In this document: positions 35,701-47,935 of the stretch, piece by piece
How the letters are laid out: the number at the start of each line of letters is the position of its first letter
How positions within the stretch are numbered: position 1 is the stretch's first letter
Assembly: GCA_019096065.1 (NCBI GenBank)
Contig: JAGUCH010000002.1
Coordinates: 11,544,501 to 11,608,500, forward strand
Length of the DNA: 64,000 bases
Source of the DNA: Paracyclopina nana
Taxonomy: Eukaryota; Arthropoda; Copepoda; Cyclopoida; Cyclopettidae
Direction of reading: 5' to 3'
Notes under the pieces: model-generated
The model's input: the letters and a program-made list of their open reading frames with translations, nothing else
What the model was told of the DNA's origin: nothing
The model's database searches: none
Program-made: the position numbers and the translations under genes

Positions 35701-38700
35701 TTTCATAGCAAGCTAAGGCATCTTGGAAATTGCCAGTGACTTGATGATGGTGAATGAGCTCATCCAGGGTGGGCTTCTTCTTGCGAATAGCAGCAAGTCC
35801 TATTACATAATCAGGCTCGTCTAGGGCTCCATAAACTTGTTGCAACTTGGTCATGCAACACTCCAAATCCACGGGTTTGTCTCTCAAATGTGCCTCCAAA
35901 TGCATCAAGGATCTTGCATAGGCTCGACATTCAAAGGAAGCTAAAGCTAATTTGTGCTGCTTAATAGCCTTAATGAAGTTTTTCACTGCAACATAGTCTT
36001 CATGCTTATTGACTTCAGCCTCGAAGTCAGCACTCTTGCTCCGTCTCAACCCAGCCAAAATGTCCTTGTACTTTTTCCCCATCCATTTATTCATGTGATC
36101 CATGACGGAGAAAACTGTCTGCTTCGCCATCCAGTCCAAGTCCTGAGCCACCTTTTGCTTGACTGCCAAAATGCTGCCATTCAGGGTTGCGGCTTGAATC
36201 CCGACATCCTCATCACTTCCAAGAATGGCATCTACCTCCATGATGATTTCTTGCTTGCTTTCCGGAGATCCATTGCACAACACATACACTAGAATGTATG
36301 GCAAGAGGAATTGTGCAACTCCAGAGTCCTTCCTCACGGCTGGCTTGCAGGCGTTGAATATAGAGACGATGTACTGGTCAGAGATTTGGCTCATCAGATG
36401 AGAGCTCCAATTACTGATCCAATCTGAATAGGATAGCCCGTTTGAGGATTTGTAGATGGGAACACCAAATTTGATGTTAGTTTCAGTTTTCGTGTAGAGT
36501 GACACCAGCAAAGGTTGAAGCACTTCCTTTGTCGAATCTGACAGCTTATTCCACACCCTCCCATTTAATGTACTCAGCTTGCCAGAGCCAGTGATTTTGT
36601 AGGCTTTCAGGGACTCCTGGATGGAATAAGAGCAAGCGTCTGCATCAGTTGAGTCTGAATTGCTCAAATACGCTTTGACAAGCTTGTTGAGTAGCTCTAC
36701 AATGAAGTCCTCTTCAAGAACTGTCAAGTACACCTCATGAGTACCTTGGTTGAGATCTTCGACCCAATGAAGTCGTCCAGGATCAACAGCTCCTATGCTG
36801 CCAAGACAAGCCCCCGCAAGAATGGCCACTTTGTCATCGCTGTTCCTTGTGCACTGGAGCAGCAATAAGATGACTAAACTGATGATGGGAGCTGTCTCGT
36901 CGTTTGACAAAATCAGCCCTTGGAGCTTACCCTGGTTCAACTGCAAAAGCTTGAGTAATTTTATCAAAGTGAAAGTCCTCACGTCTGAATTTTCGTTAAG
37001 CAAAGAGTTGCAGAGGCCTTTCAGGAAACATCTGAATTCGGTCGTTTCACTCAGCATTCCATTCTTCTTTTGAACAATTAAGGTGATCTCCTTGAGATCC
37101 TCATCCTCTGGGATGAAGTTAAGCTGATCAAATGAGTCTGCCAGGCGAGCCTTGTTACTGATCAAGAGGTAATAGAATAATTTTATCAAAGTCTTCCTCT
37201 CGCATCTGTTGTAAATCTGGAGTAAACTGGCAATGACTTGGCACAGAATGGGCTTGAGACTGATGATATCAATGGTTGTTATGAAAGCTTCCCAATTGCT
37301 CAAAATAACTTGGGGGTCAATTCCAGGCACAAGATAGCCAGTGTTGAGGGTGGACAGAATTTTGTGCTTCACAGATGCAACTTTGTCACTACCCATAAAC
37401 TTGACGAGTTCAGCTAAGGAGGCCAAAATCTCGGTCTTTAATTTCAGTGGAGTGGCATCACTTTTCAATTTTTGGTCAAAGAATCCCAAGACGCCAAGAA
37501 ATCGCGGCTGAATGTACCTGGCCATGTCTTTCGAGGTCATCTGATCTTGAAGCTTGAACTCATCATCATGCTTGGCCAAAAATTTGAATGCAGTCGTTAT
37601 CCTTTTGGTATGGCCATGAAAGTGGACCAGTAGCTCAGTGATGACCTTTTGTCGATGGCTGTGGACCAGCTCCTTTATTGTCAACTTCGTCTCCTCTTCA
37701 AGGAAAGTTGTGCACTTTTGATAGTGTGCAGTGTTGGCCACTTCTGTCACAATCATGGGGTATATCTTTTGGAACCAAATGACAAGCAAAATCTTGACCT
37801 TGGTCGATAGCTGTGATGCCATGTAGAGCAATGCAGGTCTGACATCGGTCTCTGAACACTGGAAGACAACATGGGGCAAGATTCGAGGCGCCTGCGACAT
37901 GAGAAATTTGGGCACGGACACACCCCTATAAAGAACCAAAATTGAGTCTACGCTTGTTTTGGCATCGGTGTAACACATTCTCTGGGCCAACTTTTTCATA
38001 GCAAAATCCATATTGGCATTTATCAGGCTTCGGATGTCATCGCCGATCATGAAAGCTGTGACGTGAGTGCGTTCATTCATGAGAAAGTCCATGCAGAGAT
38101 CAAGGAGAGATAATTGGAAGGACTCAGTCAAGTTCCTTTTACGAGACAAGTTTTTCAGGCATTGACAAAGTGCTTCTTGATATTGATCTCCATCGCGAGA
38201 TTTTGCCTCTTTCAACCTTTCAATGATCATGTCCTCCTCCTTGTCTGGCAAGTAATGGATGAACCTGGAGAATTTCCAAGCAACATCCTCGTCAGAGCTA
38301 TCGAGACAGTGTAGCCACAAACTTGTGACCTCGGAGGTCATCAGGCCATGATTGGCCATAGGTTGAATCAAGCAGTCAATCAAATTGAGCTGCACTTGTT
38401 TGTCCTCGTGTCCAATCAGTTTGACTAGTATCTCCTTGACAATGTCAACGTCCTCTGCCGGAGCCTTTTCCGACCCAGAGCAAATTTTACAATCCAGGTC
38501 TTCGAAAACTTCGCCATCTTTGACAACATGCTTGATTTTAGTCTTTTGAGACAAAGCACATAGCAAACGGCCAGCCATTTTGGAAAGGATTCTAGTGGCT
38601 TTGGTGCAACCCATTGCATTCAATAGCAGTTCCTTGGCTAATGGAATGCCATTTTTACCCATGTAGAAGATGAGCATATCCAGATGTCCAATAGTTTGAT

Positions 38701-40814
38701 GGACCTCTAATTTTCTCAAGACAAGCATTCTCCATCGCGGAGCAATGTCTTTCATCACTGACACAAGAATTCGAACGCATGAATCTTCTAGCGAAATGCC
38801 ATCACTAATGCGAATTAGGTTAACCAGAAGTGTTTCGCTCATTCGCAAGTCTAAAGGCTTTGCCTCTGAGCTGAGGCAAGTTAATGAAGCCAATGCCACA
38901 GCCTGATTCAAGGCTGATTGCGTGAATGTCTCTTTGCCCTGACACCGAAGAAGTTTGTCCACAATCGTGATGGCCTCCGGAAAGTTTTTGGCATTGCCAA
39001 TTGTTGCATTGATTAGAAACTCAATTGTCTCTTGAATGATGTTCTTGCCAAAAAAGTCCAGTTCCACAGTGGCTACCTGAAACTCAGCTTGAACTTCAGC
39101 TTGAACCATCATAGCTATGGAGGCTAGAGAAGACAATTTCTGTATTGCAACAGATTCATTGGATAAATCGACCGTTTCCATCAAGTCTCTCCAAGATTGG
39201 CACTCTTGCTGAATCAGTACGGTTTCCAAACGTTGCCTTGGAGTAAAAACAAGCATTAGAACACTAAAATACAACTGCAGGTATTTGGCATATATCATTA
39301 CTGATCAGCTTACTAAAATTATCAGTCTTTGCTGCTCAAGACAATGTGAAGGTTAATTTTGGAGAATGTATGATTCATCCATGAAACAGCCAAAACTTAA
39401 GGCTGATTCGCAACTGGAGGGAAATCAGTTTTATCTATGATTGGCCTTACAGCCAAGTTCTTAAATCTTCCAGAAGTGACCAAGATTACAATCAATAATT
39501 GTCATTGAGCAGCTTCATGACTTGTTTACGCCTTGTTTTTCATCATTAGTACACATTATCTACTCGAGAGGCTACTTACGCGCACACTTGGTTATCCTCA
39601 ATAAGAGATAGCTTGAACTTTTCACACCTCCATACTCCAGAATCTTTCAACTCCTGGTTAATTTTTGCTGCAATCACTTCGTTGACCATGCAATCAGTGT
39701 GAACATCGGGACACACTTTCACGAGGAATGGTGTGACAGACTTCAATAATCCATCTGAAAAAGGGTAACTAACCTTAATTAAAGATACATTGACATTTTA
39801 TAGAACTACTCAGAGCAAAGAATGCCAAATATTCACCATGACGTTTTAGCAATGAGAAGTCAACTTCAGAGAGTAAGTCAACGACTTCTCTATCACAGAT
39901 TTGGCTCAGAATTGTATCACTTTTGGAGGCTTCAAAAATGCTGTCAAGAACCATGCAGAGTTGTTCACTCAGAACACATCGAGAGCCCCCTTCAATTTCA
40001 TGCTTAACCATGGCAAAAACCATGTTCACCAAATGGAGCATCAACTTGGGTGACTTGCTTACGCAACCTTTTCGCATAATGAGACTTAAAAGCTTCATGG
40101 AAGCCTTTTTCAGGCTCACTTCACCGAGATTGATAAAACATGTCAGCAAAGGCCAGAGTCCGTTCAAGGCTAGATCGAAGGTCCAATACACAAGGGGCTG
40201 CTCTTGCTCAATCAGCAGGTAAACCATGTCAGCTTCCAAGTGCTCCACAATAAAAGGGCTGAAAAATGTGAATTTGGAGTCTTCAATGTTTGCATCAGGC
40301 TCGGAAGAAGCAAATGGTGGAACCGTAGTGACATGTTTAGCTTCACCCACATCACCAAACAGAATTTGAGAAGCTTCGTTCAGATCTAAAATAGGAAATG
40401 ACATCTTAAAATTCCATTGAGCATACTTTCGGAAATTAACTTACCTTGAAGAAGCACTAAAACATGCTGAATGACTAGTCGAAAAGTAAATGGCTCCCTT
40501 AACGCTAGGAGTGAAAGCATTTCTGAAAGCATGGGATCACAAAGGCCACTTATCTCCAAGTTGCGCTCAATCAGATGACTTTTGATGAACAGCAGTCTTC
40601 GAAACAGCCAAAATATTACCTGTTTCTTGCTCGTTCGGTCGGCCTCCGTGTCATCTTTTTGTGTGAGGAAATGGCTTGAGAATTTTTGAATAATCCCAGG
40701 CCCTCTAGCCAAAAAAGTTGCAAAAGTGGACAGCTTCTCGGCCTTGGCCTTCAAGTGGTCTTCCTTGATATCAAGAAATTGATGGAACGTTTGTAGCACT
40801 TCTTCACGATTCAT
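32764..40814 (-). CDS. ATR: ATR checkpoint kinase (PIKK family)
   Basis: Seven exons: 40814-40445, 40385-39837, 39754-39580, 39236-34722 (one 4.5-kb exon), 34671-33717, 33659-33157, 33094-32764, giving about 2465 aa (human ATR is 2644). The first about 1500 residues are HEAT-like repeats; a FAT region precedes the kinase. Kinase landmarks: KPKDDLRRDCRLLDFNNLL, HIRTYTVIPLNEANGIIEW, the catalytic loop GLGDRHGENILF (about 2294-2305) and the metal-binding HVDLNCLFDKG. The protein ends in a FATC domain (IKEATCDELLSQMYLGWGSYL region); the QMYLGW ending is typical of ATR and separates it from ATM, mTOR and SMG1. ATR senses RPA-coated single-stranded DNA in the nucleus and signals to CHK1. All phases close and there are no broken codons, so the gene looks intact. 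Confidence 0.96.
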
Positions 40815-43121
40815 TTTTCTTCAAGTTCGTTCACGTTTGCCGCCAAAGTTTCATGCCTTTATTTTGTTGTTATGCTGCTGTTGCTAACGCCGCAATTTGC
40901 TCTGCGCAACATTTTTCCGCCAGTCACTCAACTTATCCAACTTCGGCTCCGCAAGAAATTTCTTCTACTAATATCTTTTTTAAAGCCTATGATAAGGTTT
41001 CGACTTTTAAAGTAGTGACTAAGCAGCATTATTATTGGAATTTCATTTCCAGAAGCAAGTTTTACTTTTAGGCTGGCATATTTTAGAAAAGAAGGGATTT
41101 AAAAAGGTTCCTCGCAGTGCAATGTCAAGGCTTTAATGGTGACCAAGTCAACAATGCCACCAAAATGAATGGCAGAGCTGTAGATCATGCAATTTGCAAC
41201 AACAGATCTCAACTTGAATGTAAATTCCCAAATCACTCAAACTTGGCTATTAAAAATATGCATTTTGCTTTGAACTCTGCAGCAGTGAATTAACAACTGA
41301 CTGATTTCGCGAGATTTTTTTTGCTAATTGTTTTTGTGATTTTGTTTGGTTTAAACAGTTTGTCAACTAGTTGCTATCGGTGAAGGTAGATAATTCATTT
41401 TTCTAAAAGCTCTTAAGAATGCCAACATTTCAGAAAAGCGTCATTTTTTACTTTAAAACTTCATAAGTTACGCAAGTAAACCTTTTTTGCAGGTCATTTT
41501 GAAAACTACCTTTCACTAGTTTGGGTCGATTATGGCTTGGCTGCTGACATGTGATATCCCAAAAGATGCAACATAAACAGCAATATCAAATTGAAAAGCT
41601 TGCCAGAGATTCATCATGGAGATTAGAATTCAAAAATTGCTTAATGACCCATTAACTGTGCGAACTTTTCGAGGTGGAGGAAGTCCGGGAAATCGCGTAA
41701 TTGTCGATGTGACCATGCTCATTATTCGGAAATGCTCGCATTTAATGAGGTAACAGTTGGACGCATCGAACTTTGAATCCGTGAAATGAGCCTACATCTT
41801 TCACCGACTTTTGTGTTTCGCGGAATAAGCTGCGAGTCTATTTTCGGAGGATCCAACTGCAGCCAAATCCACAGGTAGTATATACATTTCTACAGAATGC
41901 GCGTAGTGAGTGTGTTTTTCTGAGTTTCGGCAGCAAAAATGCGTCTAATTTTAGCATGAGGAATGGTCAGTCATTCAACTTTGAGTGCACCTGTAAAAGT
42001 AGAGCGCGCAGTAATTACACCGATTTCTGCTGCAATTTTGGGTCGGTCATTCATTGCTCCTGCTGGGATTTCTCATCATTTTCAAAAGGAAGTAATGAGA
42101 GCGAAAAATGTAATCCTTTGAATGAACCAAAAAAGGTGGCAAGAATTCTGCTTCATAATCGCACAAAATGGCCAGTTTCTTTTGCTCGCCATTAATCTTG
42201 GACAAAAGACGGCATTTTTCAAGCTGTAAATCTTCCCTTTTTTGACACTAATCTTCATAAATAGTGGCCAAACTAAATTGACCTTCATAGCGTAATAATC
42301 ACTTCGTAATGATACGCTGCAAAAGCAGCACCGCATGCATCAATCAAAAGCCTACTTTTTTCAAAGTTAATTTTGCAGCGAACGAAGTTGTGAGTTTTCC
42401 CAAGAAGATTTCAGCGTGGGCTGTTTTTATTATTATTTTTTTGGGAAGGAAAAACTGGCCTTGCACAATGGAGTCAGGAATGCAAAAACATCAATAGTTT
42501 TCCGTTACACCCAAAAGTTCTCACACTAAGAGTTTTTGCCTGGAGGCAAACAAAGTCTTTGTAACGACTGATGCTGGTGAAGAAGAGGAGAAAAATTGGA
42601 CCGAGTTCTGATAATTCCCAAGCAGATGAACAACGAGAAAAATGTCAAAACCTCCAACCGTCAAATCAAGATTAGGAGCGTCTTGAGTGGTTTAAAGCCA
42701 CCTATTACTGAATGCGATGTGGCCAAGCTATTTTCCGGAGCTGCTCTAAATGGGGTCTATTTTTGGTAAATCAATTCACGGGCCAGCTTGCTTTGCCATC
42801 AAGGCTTACGCGAAGGCCATAATTCATTCTTTGATGGGTATCATTGAGATGGGTACAATTTTGGAAATTGCTTCTTGATCTCTCCGGTACTTTAAGGGGT
42901 TGCTAGACCAGCACTGCGGGGGGATCTTGAAGCATCGTTTTCCCATGCATCAACTGATGCTATTGCTCGTGGTGTCATTTTGTGGGATCATAAAAGCCCA
43001 ACTTGAACCGTGCTCTCACCCTTCGACTCAAAATTACTGTGACTATTTTTTCCTGCCCCCTCCCAAACTGATGAACTTTTGATCAGAGTTTCCACGATTT
43101 GTAATTCAGATTTCCAAATTA
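40815..43121. other. Start of the gene-free NRARP regulatory desert
   Basis: The ATR promoter side lies at 40815-40900. The rest has no credible coding exon. One YGTGAGAA motif (42518-42525, minus) lies before the dense Su(H) site cluster begins at 43122. Confidence 0.4.
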
Positions 43122-43435
43122 TTCCCACAGGCGCATTAATTATTCATCGGCGCAACTTTGCAAGCATCATAAGTCTACATTACTGGAGTCATTTTTGCCC
43201 TTCGTGAAAATTCTAATTACTGTAAAGATTATTGGGGATATCGCTTTTTTTTAAATTAGAACCGCACAAACACATAAGCTGTCATCTTTTTTGAGTGGAA
43301 CTCCGAGCATGTACGCAGCAATGGCACAAATCCAAGTCAAGCAAGGTAAAAGGGAAGGGATCTGAAACCAAACCGTCTTTCCCACGTTTGAAGTCCCATG
43401 CACTTTTTTGAGCAGCATATATGAGTTTTCCCACA
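43122..43435. promoter_or_regulatory. Su(H)/CSL site cluster 1 (three sites in 314 bp)
   Basis: TTCCCACA at 43122-43129, TTCCCACG at 43379-43386 and TTCCCACA at 43428-43435 are reverse-strand YGTGGGAA sites. The last directly abuts CACCTGC (43433-43439), a GCAGGTG proneural E-box on the minus strand; Su(H) next to E-boxes is a common layout in Notch enhancers. It lies about 3 kb downstream of the NRARP copy 1 stop codon. Confidence 0.6.
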
Positions 43436-44162
43436 CCTGCACAGTGGGACATCTTCCTCCATAAACATGCTCACTTTTGCGGCTCTACTTGGCAAACAGA
43501 GTGACATATATCAATTACGGATCAATTACTTTTTATCATCGCCCAAATCAAATCAAGATTGGCAATCAAGGCACCGGCAGTAAATAGAACGCTGGGATTG
43601 AGCCATTACAACAAACCTCGATTTTTACTGCCAACAAACAAAGTAATAAACATTTCTGGCTTTTTCTGCTGCAGTCCGCAATAGCAATGCACGAATAGGG
43701 TTTATGCTTTTCGAATTTACGCTGTCAATGAAGATTGATCTGAAAGTGGCATAAAAGTCTTGCGGTTCTTTTGTCCTCCTCTGAATTTCGGTGGCGGCCG
43801 AAACCCCTTTTTTGTTCAAAAGGCTACTGCACCATTATTTAGCTGCGGCTTTTCTCAAAACCTCTAAAGGGAAAATGAAGACCTTTTAGCGAAAGGCTTG
43901 GCAACTCCGCCTCCAGTAAGTCCTTAAAGTCATCGTCATGACTTGCGCAAAAATGCTCCATTTTACTAGATTACTCCAAGCCTTTTATTGAAAAAACTCG
44001 TTTTCTTTTTCGCCCGAGTTACAATTTGTCCCAAATCTACTGTAGCAGAGCCTAATGAGCTCTAATTTCTTGGAAGACTTCTTATCTGGGGATTAATGCG
44101 AAAATGCGGCCCTTTTTGCTGGGAGCCGCGCCAGCTAATCCCGAGCTCCAGTCCAGTGTGAA

Positions 44163-46294
44163 TTCCCACAAAAAGAGAATTTTTTACGACAAGTTATTCT
44201 TGGTTTGTCCAAGCAATAAACATGACAACAATAATTCCCGTGTGCAAATTCCCAGGCTACATTGGATCCCACGATACACTTGGGAAAATGCGGTGGACTT
44301 TACTCGCGCGCAGGGCAAAAAAAATCACTCAGAAACAAATCGTGGGACGAAAAAGGCGGGAAATGATAAGAAAAAATAAAAAAAGGGCCTTTTTCATCGA
44401 GGGGCAAGCGAAAAAAGGGAGATTTTTTAACAAGAGGTAATTTTATGGTTTTGAGAATTCAGCAATGCAATGCGGCAATAAGAAATTCCAGCATACTTTT
44501 TACATCAGCAATGTGTCTCATAAATCTTTCGCCGAAATCAAATAGAAATTCCTCGGACTGGTTAATTTACGGCCTTTTGTTAATTTTCCGAGCAAAGAGG
44601 AAACGATGCTGCCCTAAAAAAGTGAACGCGCGAAATGCTTGACTCCTTTGATTTTTCCAATTTCACCACAGCTTTTTTTTGGACACAATCATTGTAATAA
44701 TGATGTGAATTTTCTCAAATAACTTGAGGGAAAAATTATTTGAACATAAATTGTCTGGCAAAAGAGATGATGGGAAAGACTGGAGCCGTGGGAAAAGACA
44801 ACTTGGACCATGGGAAGAAGAAGAATGAGACGTAAAAGCAATGAGTTGCAAATTCGCCTTCGCATTTATACATATTCCCACTTTGAAGCCATTATGAAAA
44901 TTGCCAATTTAATGGAGGGAAATCGAGGCTTTTTTCTCATGTTTGTCCAAGTTCGATGATTTGAATAAGAAGACGGGAAACTTGATAAATAAAATGTTTG
45001 TTTACACTCTGCGCTCATTTAATCATTTTTACACGACGGGTTCGTTTGACGGAAAAGTGGAATTGAAATTACGTAATCAGAAGTGAGGCTCACGTGAGTC
45101 AAGACTGAAAAGATTTGCCACCCACACCTCAGTTTAACGAATTTTTTGGCCCTTTTGACATGAAATACCATGGGAAAGTTCAGCAAAGGTGACTTCCATG
45201 ATTCAATGAAGATTTTCACATATGTGAACCCAACAATGCAGGCCAAAAGGTCAAGCTTCGCGCGCAAAAAGGATTTTTATATGCAACGGCTTGGGCATAA
45301 TGTAACATAAAACATGTGACGGCTTAACATTTTTTTCTGATGCGCAAATTCTGGTCAAACCCAAATATTTGAGAGGGGATCATAATTGTCGTGTTTATGC
45401 AAGTTATTAAGGATCCATAAATATGTTTGTGGCGTCAAGGGATAAACATTTTTGAGGCTTAAAAGTGGCTAATGCTAGAATTATGACTCATTATCACTCA
45501 CAAGTGGCCTAAACTTTTCACATTTTCCAATAACAGCAAACTCCTTAATGGCTTTTTTGAACTACATTAGAGTGGAGCAACCAAAAAATATTTTAGGCAT
45601 TCAAAACAAGCGACAAATAAAAAGATCTTATTCGGTGGTCATCTTAAGCGAAAAAAGAAATAATGAAGACATAACGCGCGTTAGTAATTATTTGGCTATG
45701 GAAATCATAAATATGCAAGCGAAAATAAGACATTTTTGAAAAGCTTCAAAATGGTGAATGGAGGATTGTGGGCACTTTGTGCCATTCCAAAATGCTAAAT
45801 TCTCACTGTGGGCACAAAAAGTTGATTTTTGCTGTAAATGTCACCCACCTCAGTTCCCACGCAGGGATTATGCAGTGGTATTTCAGTAGAATTTGTCCGC
45901 AGCTAGCTTTTTCAAGAGGAGCGGCTAATTTTTCATTCTTGAGCTGGAGGAGCATGCTGCGAGGGTCTCCAACCCAAAAGTTGTGACTGGCTCAAAACGC
46001 TCAAAATAACTCGTCTGTGACGAGTCAGCAAAGTAGTTCCAGATGTCAATCCGGATAAAGAGTTGGCAAATGCGTGGAAATTGAAGGAAAATGACACACG
46101 AATCGTTCCAAACACGCAATGCAAGCAGCTCAAGTTGGGATTATTTATGTATGGGCTGCAAAATGAGCCAGCGTGCTGTGTAGCCAAAAGAGACTGGCCA
46201 CCACACCAAGGTAAACTGAGCTTGGTGCGGTGGGAAAATGTCTAGGGAACCAGGTACAAAAGGAGTGAGCAAGTGTCCAGTATCATCGTGAGAA
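44163..46294. promoter_or_regulatory. Su(H)/CSL site cluster 2, downstream of NRARP copy 1
   Basis: Strict sites: 44163-44170 (TTCCCACA), 44787-44794 (CGTGGGAA), 45854-45861 (TTCCCACG). Related sites: CATGGGAA at 44809-44816 and 45169-45176, CGTGAGAA at 46287-46294. No coding sequence lies in this stretch; short ORFs here are not supported. Confidence 0.55.
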
Positions 46295-46340
46295 AGTTGA
46301 AAATAGATTGCATATAGTATAAAGCGTCACATATTTATTG

Positions 46341-46982
46341 TCATGAGCTTTGATCGTGGTGGCCTTTGCGAAGGTCAAGAATGTACACAAGCAGATCGGA
46401 GTGTCCGGAAAAGGCGGCAATGTGGAGCGTGGAGAAGCCGTCTCTGGTTGTGAGTCGATGATCCGCACCGAACTTGGTCAAGACTTTGGCTAATGACAAT
46501 CGGCCTTCGAAGCACGCTTGTTGCAGAGCCGTTCGGCCTTCGCCGTTGTACTGGTTGATGTTGATCCTTGTCGAGTGTCGGCTCAAAAAGTCCTCGACCT
46601 TCTCCGCCTGTCCTTCGGCTATCACAGATTCAAATTGCAATTGGAGTTGAGGGTCCTTTGCCATTGGCCTTTGGCAGCGCACCTCATAGGGTAGCGTGGT
46701 GACCGGGCTCAGCGGTTGCAGCCTTTCCTCATACTTGTTCGCAAACTTTGGCTTTTTGCTCACGAACGCCGTTGGCCCTTGGTCGATGGGTCTCTTCTTG
46801 GGCTGATTATCACAGATGCTGGCGCTCTCGTCGGAGCTGCTGACGGACATGTTGGTCACTTCGGCGGCCTCGTCAAAGTCGAGGCTGTTTGTCGAGGACA
46901 TGGGCGAGGAAGGCTCCGAGAAGGCTGGCGAGTAGACCTGCCCGTGAAAATGGTAGTTTTGCACGCGGATCTCTGCGGACAT
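46341..46982 (-). CDS. NRARP: NRARP-like Notch-regulated ankyrin repeat protein, copy 1
   Basis: A single exon of 213 aa, starting at ATG 46982 (the in-frame codon further upstream is TTG). The C-terminal half (about residues 110-205) carries ankyrin repeats matching NRARP, for example NGEGRTALQQACFEGRLSLA then LTKFGADHRLTTRDGFSTLH and IAAFSGHSDLLVYIL. NRARP is a small Notch target that joins the Notch intracellular domain/CSL complex and promotes its loss, giving negative feedback; that role is inferred from vertebrates. Unlike the 114-aa vertebrate protein, it has a 100-residue N-terminal extension with GQVYSPAFSEPSSPM and FANKYEERLQPLSPV, both kept in copy 2. AATAAA (46339-46334) lies right after the stop, so the 3' UTR is very short. 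CSL sites surround the gene. Confidence 0.88.
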   Translation of the reverse strand: MSAEIRVQNYHFHGQVYSPAFSEPSSPMSSTNSLDFDEAAEVTNMSVSSSDESASICDNQPKKRPIDQGPTAFVSKKPKFANKYEERLQPLSPVTTLPYEVRCQRPMAKDPQLQLQFESVIAEGQAEKVEDFLSRHSTRININQYNGEGRTALQQACFEGRLSLAKVLTKFGADHRLTTRDGFSTLHIAAFSGHSDLLVYILDLRKGHHDQSS

Positions 46983-47012
46983 GTTTGCTCTTTCCAACTA
47001 ACTGAGGATTAA

Positions 47013-47391
47013 TTCCCACACTCGACGTTGGCGCCGGCCCGTGAGAATTGGGGATCGGTGGGCGCGTTGGCGCTGAGTTTTCGCCAAACGGCGAGTCGCG
47101 GCGCGACGCGCCGTTCGGACGTTAAGGGAAAGCACTTTGACGCACTAATCATCCTGGGATCCGCAAAGTCCCGAATTTCCCATCATTATTATTTTGTGTT
47201 TATTTCCGGCCGCTGAGCGCCGAGCGCCGCTGCTGCGGGGGTCACGTGTCCTCCTCCGCTTGCATGGATCAAAACTCAATTACGGGATGCGGAAAAGTTG
47301 ATCAAAAAAGTTCCCACGGGGAATTCCAAATATGATAAGGAAATTACGTCTTGCCTCTGCGCATGACGTGCGGTTGAGGATTTCATGGGAA
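47013..47391 (-). promoter_or_regulatory. GC-rich promoter of NRARP copy 1 with Su(H) sites
   Basis: Within 410 bp upstream of the ATG: TTCCCACA at 47013-47020, CGTGAGAA at 47040-47047, TTCCCACG at 47311-47318 and CATGGGAA at 47384-47391. The segment 47030-47260 is strikingly GC- and CpG-rich compared with the window and holds a CACGTG E-box (47243-47248) of the kind bound by bHLH/Hes factors. The first two sites are opposed and 19 bp apart, but point outward, not in the canonical head-to-head paired arrangement. Confidence 0.65.
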
Positions 47392-47935
47392 CGGCTTTTA
47401 ACGCGATTGATCAATGCCCAATTTCGCGTTTAATTAAAATAGCCTTACGCGCATTCAGGTTTACTTTTGAATCCTTGGCCATCATCGACTGAACGATCCG
47501 CGGGTCGTTCATCAATAACTGGGCCTTTTTTTAACGATGACGAACTCGTTTGGGCCGAGGTTTTGGCAAGGTGTCATCGAGATCGTTTCGCATGCAAAAA
47601 TGTTCGGGTGGGAAAAAAACCGGTTCTCAATGACATGTCAACCGTCGCATATTTTCTTTATTGAGAGTGGCGTCAAAAGCCATCAATATTATTATAATGC
47701 AGTGGCATTGGAATGCGCGGATTCAAACGCGCATAATTGACTCGCTGCGGTAAAGAGCTTTCACACTGGGCTGCAACCCCTTTGAAAACGCAGGATCGGT
47801 CCAGCGTGCATGTGTATGGATTTTAGCGGCCGCGGCGCTCGTCGCCTTTCTGTCGTCAGATCGTTTAACGGCTGCGTGGAATTTGCGTCAATTTTTTGAA
47901 AAAAGAGCCATGCAGCTGCTTTCCGTCAAATGGAG

